From positions 1-17,941 of the forward strand of contig JAKQBV010000143.1 in assembly GCA_029573925.1 (NCBI GenBank): 17,941 nt of DNA, in the 5' to 3' direction. The number at the start of each line of letters is the position of its first letter. Position 1 is the first letter of the stretch. The notes below the pieces were generated by a model. That model was not told the DNA's origin. It worked only from the letters and a program-made list of their open reading frames with translations, and searched no databases. Positions 1 to 7,893 of the stretch are shown piece by piece. This stretch comes from a bacterium (lineage in GTDB: Bacteria; UBP15; UBA6099). Both the position numbers and the translations under genes were made by a program.

Positions 1-159
1 ACGGCTTCGTCACTCTGTCGTCGTTCCGCGAGGTGATTCAGTGACGCGCCCTTGCTGCACAGCGCGCCCCGGATGCTCCGATCAACCGGGGCGCGCTGTG
101 CAGCAAGGGCGCGTCGCTGTATCACCTCGCGGTGAACGACGACAGAGTGACGAAGCCGT
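1..159. repeat. Fold-back inverted repeat at the left edge (probable assembly artefact)
   Basis: Bases 1-72 are the reverse complement of 86-159, with a 13-base loop at 73-85. The arms differ by one 2-base indel and two substitutions. The right arm is normal coding sequence of the formate dehydrogenase alpha subunit. The left arm, read on the plus strand, breaks that frame with a TGA at 42-44. A copy of a gene's own 5' coding region folded back at the very end of a contig is typical of a chimeric or self-primed read end. A genuine inverted duplication cannot be excluded from sequence alone. Confidence 0.85.
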
Positions 160-2888
160 TGTACCGCGAGCCGTATGGCAAGGAATGGAAGGAAGTTTCG
201 TGGGATTGGGCGCTGGACGAGATCGCAAAGCTGGCGAAGAAGAGCCGCGACGCGAGTTTCGCCGAGAAGAACGCCAAGGGAGAGACGGTGAACCGGACGG
301 AGGGCATCGCGTCCGTCGGAAGCGCCGCGCTTGACAACGAGGAATGCTACATCTACCAGAAGTTTTTAAGAGGTTTGGGCTTGACGTACATTGAGCACCA
401 AGCGAGGCTATGCCATTCGTCGACGGTTCCGGCTCTGGCCGAGTCCTTCGGACGCGGCGCGATGACGAACCATTACATCGATATAGGCAACAGCGATTGC
501 ATAATGGTTATGGGCGGCAACTCGGCGGAGACCCATCCGGTGGCGTTCAAATGGGTTATGAAGGCGATTGAGAACGGGGCGACGCTGATCCACTGCGACC
601 CGCGGTTCACGCGCACTTCTTCTAAGGCCCATATCTATGCCCGGCTGCGGTCGGGCACGGACATCGCCTTTCTCGGCGGAATGATCAAGTATATTCTGGA
701 CAACGATCTGGTTGACAAGTTCTACGTTCAGAATTACACGAACGCTTCGTTTCTAGTCAGCAAGGATTATAGATTCGACGACGGGCTGTTCTCCGGCTAC
801 AACCCGGAGACGCGCAAGTATGACAAGGCGACGTGGGCGTACCAGAAGGACGCCGACGGCGTGATAGCGAAGGACCCGACGCTGCAGGACCCGAACTGCG
901 TGTATCAGCTTCTCAAGAAGCATTACTCGAGATACGATGTTGAAAAAGTCATAAGCGTGACAGGGACGGCGAAGGAAGACCTGCTGAGGGTGTACAAGGC
1001 GTACGCGGCCACGGCCGGCCCCGGCAAGTCGGCGACCATTATGTACGCGATGGGATGGACGCAGCACACGGTGGGCGTGCAGAACATCCGCGCGATGGCG
1101 ATGATACAGTTGCTGCTGGGCAATATAGGCGTGGCGGGCGGCGGAGTGAACGCGCTGCGCGGCGAGTCGAACGTGCAAGGCTCGACCGACTTTGCGCTGC
1201 TCTTCCACATATTCCCCGGATACCTGAAAGCTCCGTTGGCCACGTTGCCGACTCTGGCGGACTACCTAAAGACGAACACGCCGACCACCAAAGAGCCTCA
1301 GAGTCTCAACTGGTGGAGCAACACTCCCAAGTACACGGTGAGTCTCCTTAAGGCTTTCTTCGGCGACGCGGCGACTAAGGACAACGACTTCGGATACGGC
1401 TGGTGGCCGAAAAACGACGCGGGCGCGGACTACTCGTGGCTGAACCTGTTCGACCAGATGAGCAAGGGGAAATTCTCCGGCTTCTTCGCGTGGGGGATGA
1501 ACCCGGCATGCAGCGGCGCGAACGCGGGAAAAGTCCGCAAGGCTCTCGGCCAGCTTGACTGGATGGTGAACGTAAACCTGTTCCCGAATGAGACAGGGCA
1601 GTTCTGGAAAGGACCGGGGATGGACCCGGCAAAGGTCAAGACCGCCGTGTTCATGCTTCCGTGCGCTGCCTGCATGGAAAAAGAGGGAAGCATAATCAAC
1701 AGCGGAAGATGGTCACAGTGGAGATATAAGTGCGCGAATCCTCCGGGGCAGGCTATGGCGGATGGAGAGATAATCGATGAGCTACAGAAACGGATAAAGG
1801 CGCTGTACAAGAAGGAAGGCGGCGCGTTCCCGGCTCCAGTGGTCAACCTTTCTTGGGATTACGAGGAGAACGGACACTTCAGCGTGCGCAAGATAGCCCG
1901 CGAGATAAACGGCTATTACACGCAGGATGTGGCGGGCGCGGACGGAGCGACGCTCAAGAAGGGAACGCAGGTGGCGAACTTCGTCGGACTTAAGGACGAC
2001 GGCTCGACGGCTTGCGGCTGCTGGCTGTATGGGGGAAGCTACCCGGAAGCCGGAAACATGCTGATGAGGCGCGACAACGTGGACGCGTCGGGCATAGGGC
2101 TATATTCGAACTGGGCGTGGTGCTGGCCGTTGAACCGCCGCATAATTTACAACCGCTCATCTGTCGATTTAGACGGAAACCCGCGTCGGCCCGAAATGCC
2201 GGTCATCAAATGGGACGGAAGCAAATGGGTGGGAGACGTTGCGGACAACGCGGCTCCCCCGATGTCCAACAAGGAAGCCGGAAAGCTTCCGTACATAATG
2301 AACTGGGAAGGCGTCGCAAGGCTGTTCGGTCCCGGACTGGCAGACGGGCCTTTCCCGGAACACTACGAGCCGCTGGAATGCCCGGTTGAGAAGAACGCGT
2401 TCAGCGCGCAGCGCATCAACCCGGTAGTGAAATTGTTCAACGAGAAGGGAGAGGGAGAGGGCAAGGACGTCTATCTCACCTGCGACCCGCGCTATCCTAT
2501 CGTCTGCTCCACATACAGAGTGGTCGAGCACTGGCAGACGGGGCTCATGACGCGCTGGAACAAACAACTCGTCGAACTGATGCCGCAGAACTTTGTGGAG
2601 ATAAGCAAAGAACTCGCCGCGCTCAAGGGAATAAAGAACGGCGAGATGGTGATAGTCAAGTCTCCGAGAGGACAGATAGAAGCCGTGGCGAATGTGACCG
2701 GGAGGTTCAAACCGTTCATTATCAACGGCCAGACTGTCCATCAGGTGGGAACGACGTGGCATTTCGGCTGGTGCGCGCCCGTTAACGGCGGAGACAGCGC
2801 CAATCTGCTCACTCCGACGGTGGGCGACGCCAACACCCTGATCCCTGAATCAAAGGCGTTCATGGTGAATATAGAAAGGAAGGGGTGA
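72..2888 (+). CDS. fdnG: Formate dehydrogenase (FDH-N type) alpha subunit, 5' truncated
   Basis: This is the molybdopterin/tungstopterin catalytic subunit that oxidises formate to CO2. The frame is open upstream of the GTG at 132: from 72 it reads DAPINRGALCSKGASLYHL, the conserved stretch that follows the N-terminal [4Fe-4S] domain in FdnG-like proteins. The true start, the twin-arginine signal and the cluster cysteines therefore lie beyond the fold-back at 1-72. About 938 residues are visible, against roughly 1015 in E. coli FdnG. The active-site region reads EHQARLCHSSTV then FGRGAMTNH. The codon where E. coli has selenocysteine (UGA) is TGC at 411-413, so this is a Cys enzyme. A dinucleotide-binding segment (MVMGGNSAETHP) and the C-terminal molybdopterin-binding domain (QVGTTWHFGWC) follow. 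The Fe-S subunit starts 7 bases after the stop. The family assignment is secure. Formate as substrate is inferred from the family. Confidence 0.93.
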   Translation, partial: DAPINRGALCSKGASLYHLAVNDDRVTKPLYREPYGKEWKEVSWDWALDEIAKLAKKSRDASFAEKNAKGETVNRTEGIASVGSAALDNEECYIYQKFLRGLGLTYIEHQARLCHSSTVPALAESFGRGAMTNHYIDIGNSDCIMVMGGNSAETHPVAFKWVMKAIENGATLIHCDPRFTRTSSKAHIYARLRSGTDIAFLGGMIKYILDNDLVDKFYVQNYTNASFLVSKDYRFDDGLFSGYNPETRKYDKATWAYQKDADGVIAKDPTLQDPNCVYQLLKKHYSRYDVEKVISVTGTAKEDLLRVYKAYAATAGPGKSATIMYAMGWTQHTVGVQNIRAMAMIQLLLGNIGVAGGGVNALRGESNVQGSTDFALLFHIFPGYLKAPLATLPTLADYLKTNTPTTKEPQSLNWWSNTPKYTVSLLKAFFGDAATKDNDFGYGWWPKNDAGADYSWLNLFDQMSKGKFSGFFAWGMNPACSGANAGKVRKALGQLDWMVNVNLFPNETGQFWKGPGMDPAKVKTAVFMLPCAACMEKEGSIINSGRWSQWRYKCANPPGQAMADGEIIDELQKRIKALYKKEGGAFPAPVVNLSWDYEENGHFSVRKIAREINGYYTQDVAGADGATLKKGTQVANFVGLKDDGSTACGCWLYGGSYPEAGNMLMRRDNVDASGIGLYSNWAWCWPLNRRIIYNRSSVDLDGNPRRPEMPVIKWDGSKWVGDVADNAAPPMSNKEAGKLPYIMNWEGVARLFGPGLADGPFPEHYEPLECPVEKNAFSAQRINPVVKLFNEKGEGEGKDVYLTCDPRYPIVCSTYRVVEHWQTGLMTRWNKQLVELMPQNFVEISKELAALKGIKNGEMVIVKSPRGQIEAVANVTGRFKPFIINGQTVHQVGTTWHFGWCAPVNGGDSANLLTPTVGDANTLIPESKAFMVNIERKG

Positions 2889-2894
2889 TCCGGA

Positions 2895-3617
2895 ATGTCT
2901 TACGCGAAACTTTTCGACGCATCTAGGTGCACGGCATGCAGAGGCTGCCAGAAAGCCTGCAAAACGTGGAATCAGGACCCGGCTGAGAAAACCTCGAACC
3001 GGGGAACCTATCAGAATCCGCCCGACCTTTCGGCGCAGACCCGCACTGTGGTCAAGTTCAAGGAACAGGAAGGCGGAGAGAACGGCATAATCTGGACGTT
3101 CTTCAAAGATTCCTGTCGTCACTGCATTGAGCCAGCCTGCAAGATGATAGCAGACGGCGTCGACGACAAGGCCGTCGTAGTGACCGACACGGGAGCCGTC
3201 GTTTACAACGAGCGAACGGCGAAGGTGGAAGGGATGAACTGCGGATACAACATCCCGAAACAGGAGAAGGAAGGCGCGCCTTACTTCAAATGCACGCTCT
3301 GCTTCGAACGCATAACGAACGGACTTCAACCGGCGTGCGTCACCGCATGCGCGACCGGCGCGCTCAACTTCGGCAAGCGAGAGGACATCATCAACCTCGC
3401 TAAAAAGCGCGTCGAGCAGATCAAAGGCCGCTATCCCGAAGCTCACATTGCAAGCGATTACGCGGAAGTCAACTACATTCAAGTCCTTCATTACAAGGAT
3501 GAGATGTTCGAAATGGCCGCCGACATCGATAAACAGCGGAAGATTAAGACTGCTTCTCGCCGCGATTTGCTCAACCCGAAAAAAGCGGCCGGAATGCTCT
3601 CGAAGCTTTTAAGCTGA
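2895..3617 (+). CDS. fdnH: Formate dehydrogenase Fe-S (beta) subunit, 4x[4Fe-4S]
   Basis: This 240-residue electron-transfer subunit partners the alpha subunit. Ferredoxin-type cysteine groups are visible at C12-C15-C18-C22, C74-C77-C82, C116-C133-C136 and C148-C152, matching the four-cluster FdnH/FdhB/HybA family. The start is supported by a purine-rich AGGAAGGGG about 10 bases upstream, overlapping the end of the alpha gene. FdnH of E. coli has a C-terminal membrane helix that anchors it to the cytochrome b subunit. Here the protein ends in a charged stretch (RRDLLNPKKAAGMLSKLLS) with no membrane segment, as in soluble two-subunit periplasmic enzymes. No gamma or cytochrome subunit follows; the next element is a terminator. 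The electron acceptor is therefore probably a soluble carrier such as a periplasmic cytochrome c, or is encoded elsewhere. Confidence 0.93.
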   Translation: MSYAKLFDASRCTACRGCQKACKTWNQDPAEKTSNRGTYQNPPDLSAQTRTVVKFKEQEGGENGIIWTFFKDSCRHCIEPACKMIADGVDDKAVVVTDTGAVVYNERTAKVEGMNCGYNIPKQEKEGAPYFKCTLCFERITNGLQPACVTACATGALNFGKREDIINLAKKRVEQIKGRYPEAHIASDYAEVNYIQVLHYKDEMFEMAADIDKQRKIKTASRRDLLNPKKAAGMLSKLLS

Positions 3618-3648
3618 TTCGCCGCCGGAGGCGGACATGACAACACGA

Positions 3649-3679
3649 GGGGGCGGCTCAAGGGCCGCTCCCTTTTTTT
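3649..3679 (+). terminator. Rho-independent terminator after the formate dehydrogenase genes
   Basis: A 9-bp stem (GGGGGCGGC at 3649-3657 pairing with GCCGCTCCC at 3664-3672, one G-T wobble) with a 6-base loop is followed at once by seven T residues. It lies 31 bases after the beta-subunit stop and separates the dehydrogenase from the next operon. Confidence 0.9.
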
Positions 3680-3727
3680 AGATCCCGCAAACGCGGAGTG
3701 TCAGCCGAACGCGAGACGAAACCGGTT

Positions 3728-3756
3728 TAGACAACTAGGCGCAAAAGTTATATATT
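3728..3756 (+). promoter_or_regulatory. Sigma70-like promoter for the thioredoxin/glycosyltransferase operon
   Basis: A -35-like TAGACA (3728-3733), a 17-base spacer and a -10-like TATATT (3751-3756) each match the consensus at five of six positions. Transcription would begin near 3763. This leaves almost no leader for the ATG at 3771 but about 38 bases for the ATG at 3801. It sits between the terminator and the first gene, so it probably drives the four genes up to 8835. Confidence 0.7.
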
Positions 3757-3800
3757 ATTTACTGATATTTATGACATCTGACGGGGACGGTGCAGAGGCT

Positions 3801-4937
3801 ATGTACAGCGGAAGGTCAATCGCGAGCGCGCCGGCAGTGTTGGTTCTGCTGTTGGCGATGTGTATGTTTCCATTGAGTTGTTCGGGCAAAGAGGCGAAAC
3901 AGGCTGACACGAAGAAGGCGGGGACGAAGGCGGCGGAGACGGCTCTTTCCGCCGACAGCTACGCCGCCGCGCACAACGTGATAAAACTGGGCGCGCCCGC
4001 GCCCGCAGTCGCTCTCAGGGACGCGCAAGGCGAATCCGTCACAATCGCCGCAATGAAGGACAAGACTTTTATAATCGCTTTCTGGCATCCGACCTGCAAG
4101 CCTTGCATGGACATGATGAAGGAGTTGGAAAAAGCGTTTGCGGCGGACAAAGCGGCTGTGACGATTCTCGCCGTGACCGCAGACGAGGGCGAAAAGAAAA
4201 ACACCGAAAAAGCAAAAACGCTGGCTTCTTCGGGTTTGAAAGCTAGGGCTGTTTTTGATCTCAATAACGGGACGGCGAGGGCTTACGAGATGACCACCGT
4301 GCCGTATTTCGCGCTAGTGGACAAGAAAGGCGACTTAAGATACGCAGGCTCTTTCATTGTGAGCCAGACGATAAGGACGATGTCGTTCATTGAAATGGCG
4401 ACGAGGGTGGCGAAAGGCGAGGAAGTCCCCCGTTGCGAGCTTCCGGGGATGATTTCCGCTCCGGAGTATGCGAGCGTTGTCGGGAAGCCCGCCCCGGCGT
4501 TCAAGCTCAAGGGGCTGGACGGGCTTGACCAGTCGCCTGTTTTCTATAAAGGATTCACGCGACTTCTGGTGACGTTCTGGTCGCCGGGTTGCCCGCACTG
4601 CAAGATGCAGTTGCCGAGAGTGGAGAGTTTTCTAAGGAGCGATGGGCGAAGGCTTGGGGTTCAGGGCATGACGGTAGTCGGGATTCCGGAAAAGAGCAAC
4701 CCAGAAACGCCGCAGTATGTGAGTTTGATAGACCAGATCGCGGCGCAGCTTCAGTTGACGCAACCGATCGCGCTAGACTATGGCGGCGAGGCGAACACGC
4801 TTTATAAAGTCAGGGGCGTGCCGTCGATGTATCTTATCGGCAGGGACGGCGTTATAGAGCACGCGTGGCGCGGAGAGTTCTTGTTCGCCGCCGAAACGGC
4901 GGAATGCGCGATCTCCGAGATGGGCGGCGGAAAGTGA
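3801..4937 (+). CDS. Lipoprotein with two tandem thioredoxin-like (TlpA/ResA/AhpC-TSA) domains
   Basis: A positive N-terminus, a hydrophobic run and PLSC at Cys27 suggest a lipoprotein anchored outside the cytoplasmic membrane, although the -3 residue is Pro rather than Leu. A Lys/Ala-rich linker leads to a first thioredoxin-fold domain with CKPC at 99-102 (FWHPTCKPCMDMM) and a cis-Pro loop (TTVPYF). A second domain has CPHC at 264-267 (FWSPGCPHCKMQL) and a matching cis-Pro loop (RGVPSMYL). Both keep the redox-active cysteine pair, so two working thiol-disulfide centres are likely. I chose 3801 over the in-frame ATG at 3771 because the signal peptide then starts naturally and the promoter ends at 3756; neither start has a well-spaced ribosome site. 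Its stop overlaps the next start (GTGA), so the two genes are translationally coupled. The specific partner is unknown. Confidence 0.85.
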   Translation: MYSGRSIASAPAVLVLLLAMCMFPLSCSGKEAKQADTKKAGTKAAETALSADSYAAAHNVIKLGAPAPAVALRDAQGESVTIAAMKDKTFIIAFWHPTCKPCMDMMKELEKAFAADKAAVTILAVTADEGEKKNTEKAKTLASSGLKARAVFDLNNGTARAYEMTTVPYFALVDKKGDLRYAGSFIVSQTIRTMSFIEMATRVAKGEEVPRCELPGMISAPEYASVVGKPAPAFKLKGLDGLDQSPVFYKGFTRLLVTFWSPGCPHCKMQLPRVESFLRSDGRRLGVQGMTVVGIPEKSNPETPQYVSLIDQIAAQLQLTQPIALDYGGEANTLYKVRGVPSMYLIGRDGVIEHAWRGEFLFAAETAECAISEMGGGK

Positions 4938-7600
4938 GCGGCAAAGCGGCGAAAAAGACGGCGCGAAGCCCGCGCGACGGCGCGTGGTCGGTTGCGGTCT
5001 TCCTCGCCGCTCTGGCGCTCTACGCGAGGACGGCAGCGCCGGATTTCCTCTTCGACGACAACCCGGAGTTCGTTTCCAGCGCCTATCTGCTGGGCGTGTC
5101 GCACGCTCCGGGATATCCGATAATATCACTGTTCGGCAAACTATTCACGTATGCCGCGCCGGGGACGGGCGGGTTCGCCGTGAACCTGCTGTCCGCGTTC
5201 GCGGCGGCGGGCGCGATAGTTCTTTCGTTCCGCCTGTTCCGCCGCATGTCGATGCGGCTTGAGGCCGCTCTGCTCGGCGCGACTATCCTCGCCGTCTCCC
5301 GGCTCTTCTGGGAGCAGGCGGTTCAGGCAGAAGCTTACTCGCTGAACTTCTTCTTCCTGATTCTTTCGCTGAACATCGTCTGGGGCATGAGAGGGACGAG
5401 GGGCGACGCGCGCAGTTTCGCGGCTCTCGGCGCGGTGTCGGCTCTTGGAATGGTCAACCACTACAGCATGGCTCTGGCGCTTCCGGTCATCGGGTTGTTC
5501 ATCCTGTGGGTTCACAGGCGTTCGTTGCGATTTGTCATAAAATGGCTCGCTCCCGCGGCAATGGCCGCCGCGGTCGGATTCTCGTTGACGATGTATCTGC
5601 CCGCGAGGTCCGCCGCCGGTCCGGCCATCAACTGGGACGATCAGACGACCGTCGCCGGATTCATCAACCACCTGAAAGGCGTGGACCGCAGAACGGAAAA
5701 TCCAAGGGTGGCGTTCTCGGAAAAAATAAGGTTCGCGCGCGACTACGGATGGAGGCTGTGGAGGGAGAGGACTCCGGCGCTGTTGCTGCTGTTGCCGGTG
5801 GGAGTGATCGCTGCGGCGTTCAGGCTTAGAGAGCGCGCCGCTCTTCTGGCCGCCCTCTGGCTGGCGCTCTTCGCGGGCTTCATCCTTCTGCTCAACTTTC
5901 TGTACGGCCCGCGCGCCTCTTACGTAGTAAAGGTGTTCCACATAGCGTCGCTTCAGTTGCTGGCGGTGTTCATAGCCATCGGAGCGGACGCCGCGCTCGG
6001 CGCGTTGCGAAAAAACAAATATTTATGGGCTCCCGCGTTCGCCGTCTTGGCGGGGATGGTCGCGTGGTCCGCCGTCGCAAACTCTAAAACAGCCGACGCG
6101 TCCCGCGACACTATGGCCCCCGTCTATGCCCGCAACATGCTTATCAACGCCGACAGGGACGCGATAATCTTTTCCACCCTTGAAATCGAGACGTTCCCCA
6201 TATCCGCCTCGCGAGCGATGGCCGGGATGCGGCGCGACATCGTTCTCATCGGCAGGCAGGGCGATATCTCTCAGACCGCTTTCTCATTCGGCAGACACGA
6301 TATCCCGCTGTTCGACGTCGATGACATCTCCGACCTCGAATCGTTCGTCGTCAACCAGTCGAGCATGAAGAACAAGCTCTACTTCACGAAGCGTCTGAGC
6401 GTTCAGCAGGGCGGCGCGCCGGTCCACGTCAACGGCCTCATGTACCAGTTGCTCCCGCACGAAAAAAAGATGCTCCGCTCCGACCCGTGGGACAGGATTG
6501 ACACGAGCGCGATAAATACAGACGACAAGGATTACGACCGGATCGAAAAGACTGTGGTGTCCCGCTATCTGCTGATGAGAGGGGAGCATCACATAGAGCG
6601 CGGGGATTGGCCGCGCGCGCTCGACTACCTCAAGCAGGCGGAGGAATTCAACCCCGAATCGAGGTTCCTGCGAGCCGGCCTCGGCGCGGTTTATATGGCC
6701 GCCGGGGATTTTCTGCGGGCTGCGGAACAGTTCGAGAAGGGGCTTGAGTGCGACCCCGAAAACGTCGAGATAAGCATCGACACTCTGGCGCTGCACAGCA
6801 ACTTGTCGTTCATCTACGGCAAGTTCGGGCGGCATGAAAAATCGCTCGAGCACATGAAAACGGCCGCGCGCCTGTCTCCGAAAACTCCCGTGCTCCGCGT
6901 CAACCTCGGCAAGACTTACTGGAACCGAGATATGTGGCGGGAGGCGGTGGATGAACTGGAAGCGGCGATCTCTCTCGGAGTTGAAAACGCCGCCGTTCAC
7001 GCCATTCTCGGAATATGCTACGAGAAACTCGGAATGCTGCCGGAAGCCGACATCAACTACAGGCGCTCGCTCGAGCTCAACCCGAACCTCGCGGACACCC
7101 ACCGCGACTTCGCGATTTTCAACGCGTACTCCGCCGACAACCCCGCGCTCGCCATTGAGCACTTCAATAAGTATCTGGAACTAATCCGGAAGGATCCAGC
7201 CTCTGACTTCTCGGACGTGCCGGACATTTATGTAAACCTCGGTCTGCTCAACCAGAAAATCGGCGACCACGCGCAGGCGGTAGCCGACCTGAGGATGGCC
7301 GTCGAACTGAACGCGGGCGGCTCTCCGCGCAAGAGGGCCATCATCCGGACCGGGCTTGCAAGAAGCTTTGACTCGCTCGGCATGAAGAAAGAGGCGGGAG
7401 CGGAATATGAAATGGGAATGGAAGGCGCGTCGGAATACCCGGAAATCTTGAAAGAGCGCGCGGCCTTCCTCGACCGCAACAATATGAATCATGCCCTCGC
7501 CGCCGAGTTGCTTGAACGTTATCTGGAGGCCGTCCCGGACGCGCCGGACAGGATAAAGATCGAAATCGACATATCGCGCCTCAGGGCGCGGACTCGCTGA
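4934..7600 (+). CDS. DUF2723 membrane glycosyltransferase (GT-C type) with C-terminal TPR domain
   Basis: This is an 888-residue protein. The N-terminal half (about 18-410) holds multiple hydrophobic segments and a DUF2723 signature: an acidic motif DDNPEF at 41-46 after the first helix, then GVSHAPGYPIISLFGKL. DUF2723 proteins are related to GT-C O-mannosyltransferases (PMT/TMEM260-like) that move a lipid-linked sugar onto extracytoplasmic acceptors. From about 550 to 880 there are roughly eight tetratricopeptide repeats (for example GDFLRAAEQFEKGLECDP and GMLPEADINYRRSLELNP), likely for protein-protein contact. The start is the GTG at 4934, which overlaps the preceding TGA. The longer frame from 4865 would run 70 bases into the previous gene. 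The third-position bias is C-rich on the coding strand, unlike the formate dehydrogenase genes. Donor and acceptor are unknown. Confidence 0.85.
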   Translation: MSGKAAKKTARSPRDGAWSVAVFLAALALYARTAAPDFLFDDNPEFVSSAYLLGVSHAPGYPIISLFGKLFTYAAPGTGGFAVNLLSAFAAAGAIVLSFRLFRRMSMRLEAALLGATILAVSRLFWEQAVQAEAYSLNFFFLILSLNIVWGMRGTRGDARSFAALGAVSALGMVNHYSMALALPVIGLFILWVHRRSLRFVIKWLAPAAMAAAVGFSLTMYLPARSAAGPAINWDDQTTVAGFINHLKGVDRRTENPRVAFSEKIRFARDYGWRLWRERTPALLLLLPVGVIAAAFRLRERAALLAALWLALFAGFILLLNFLYGPRASYVVKVFHIASLQLLAVFIAIGADAALGALRKNKYLWAPAFAVLAGMVAWSAVANSKTADASRDTMAPVYARNMLINADRDAIIFSTLEIETFPISASRAMAGMRRDIVLIGRQGDISQTAFSFGRHDIPLFDVDDISDLESFVVNQSSMKNKLYFTKRLSVQQGGAPVHVNGLMYQLLPHEKKMLRSDPWDRIDTSAINTDDKDYDRIEKTVVSRYLLMRGEHHIERGDWPRALDYLKQAEEFNPESRFLRAGLGAVYMAAGDFLRAAEQFEKGLECDPENVEISIDTLALHSNLSFIYGKFGRHEKSLEHMKTAARLSPKTPVLRVNLGKTYWNRDMWREAVDELEAAISLGVENAAVHAILGICYEKLGMLPEADINYRRSLELNPNLADTHRDFAIFNAYSADNPALAIEHFNKYLELIRKDPASDFSDVPDIYVNLGLLNQKIGDHAQAVADLRMAVELNAGGSPRKRAIIRTGLARSFDSLGMKKEAGAEYEMGMEGASEYPEILKERAAFLDRNNMNHALAAELLERYLEAVPDAPDRIKIEIDISRLRARTR

Positions 7601-7614
7601 CAGACGGAGCGGAA

Positions 7615-7848
7615 ATGTTGTTTTTTAGAAAAAAAACTCTCGCGGACTCGATAGTCGAGGGCAGTTTCGACGACAGGACGCTCGCGAAACGCATGAAGGA
7701 ATGGATGCTTAAAGGCGGCCCCGGAGTGGCCCGCCGCGCGATCAAACTATATGAGAAACAGCCTCAGGAGAAACGCGAAGCATTCGCCCGGCACGGCTTG
7801 ACTGAGGAATTCGTAAATAAGCAGAAGAAATGCCTGAACATCAGGTGA
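7615..7848 (+). CDS. Hypothetical 77-residue basic protein
   Basis: I do not recognise a family. The product is small, soluble-looking and strongly basic (KRMKEWMLKGGPGVARRAIKLYEKQ), probably mostly helical, with a single Cys near the C-terminus and no signal peptide. The purine-rich ACGGAGCGG lies just before the ATG. It sits 14 bases after the DUF2723 gene and 45 bases before the glycosyltransferase gene, in the same direction and with the same codon bias. Co-transcription is likely, which makes a spurious frame less probable. A role linked to the flanking glycosyltransferases is only a guess from position. Confidence 0.65.
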   Translation: MLFFRKKTLADSIVEGSFDDRTLAKRMKEWMLKGGPGVARRAIKLYEKQPQEKREAFARHGLTEEFVNKQKKCLNIR

Positions 7849-7893
7849 CGCGCTAAGCGGGAAAGGCGTGGCGCCGCGCGCGCCCGTTTCCTA

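Noticed and set aside
132..134. GTG as the start of the formate dehydrogenase alpha subunit
   Set aside because: The same frame upstream to 72 encodes conserved family sequence, so 132 is internal.
1..159. Hairpin telomere of a linear replicon
   Set aside because: The symmetric sequence lies inside the conserved coding region of formate dehydrogenase, and real hairpin telomeres do not interrupt such a gene. A chimeric contig end is simpler.
2169..3491. Antisense frames opposite the formate dehydrogenase genes
   Set aside because: The plus strand encodes conserved protein throughout. The antisense translations show no family features.
5141..5941. Long minus-strand open frame of 266 codons inside the DUF2723 gene
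   Set aside because: Its translation is rich in Arg, Gln and Glu with no motif, typical of an antisense shadow in G+C-rich DNA.
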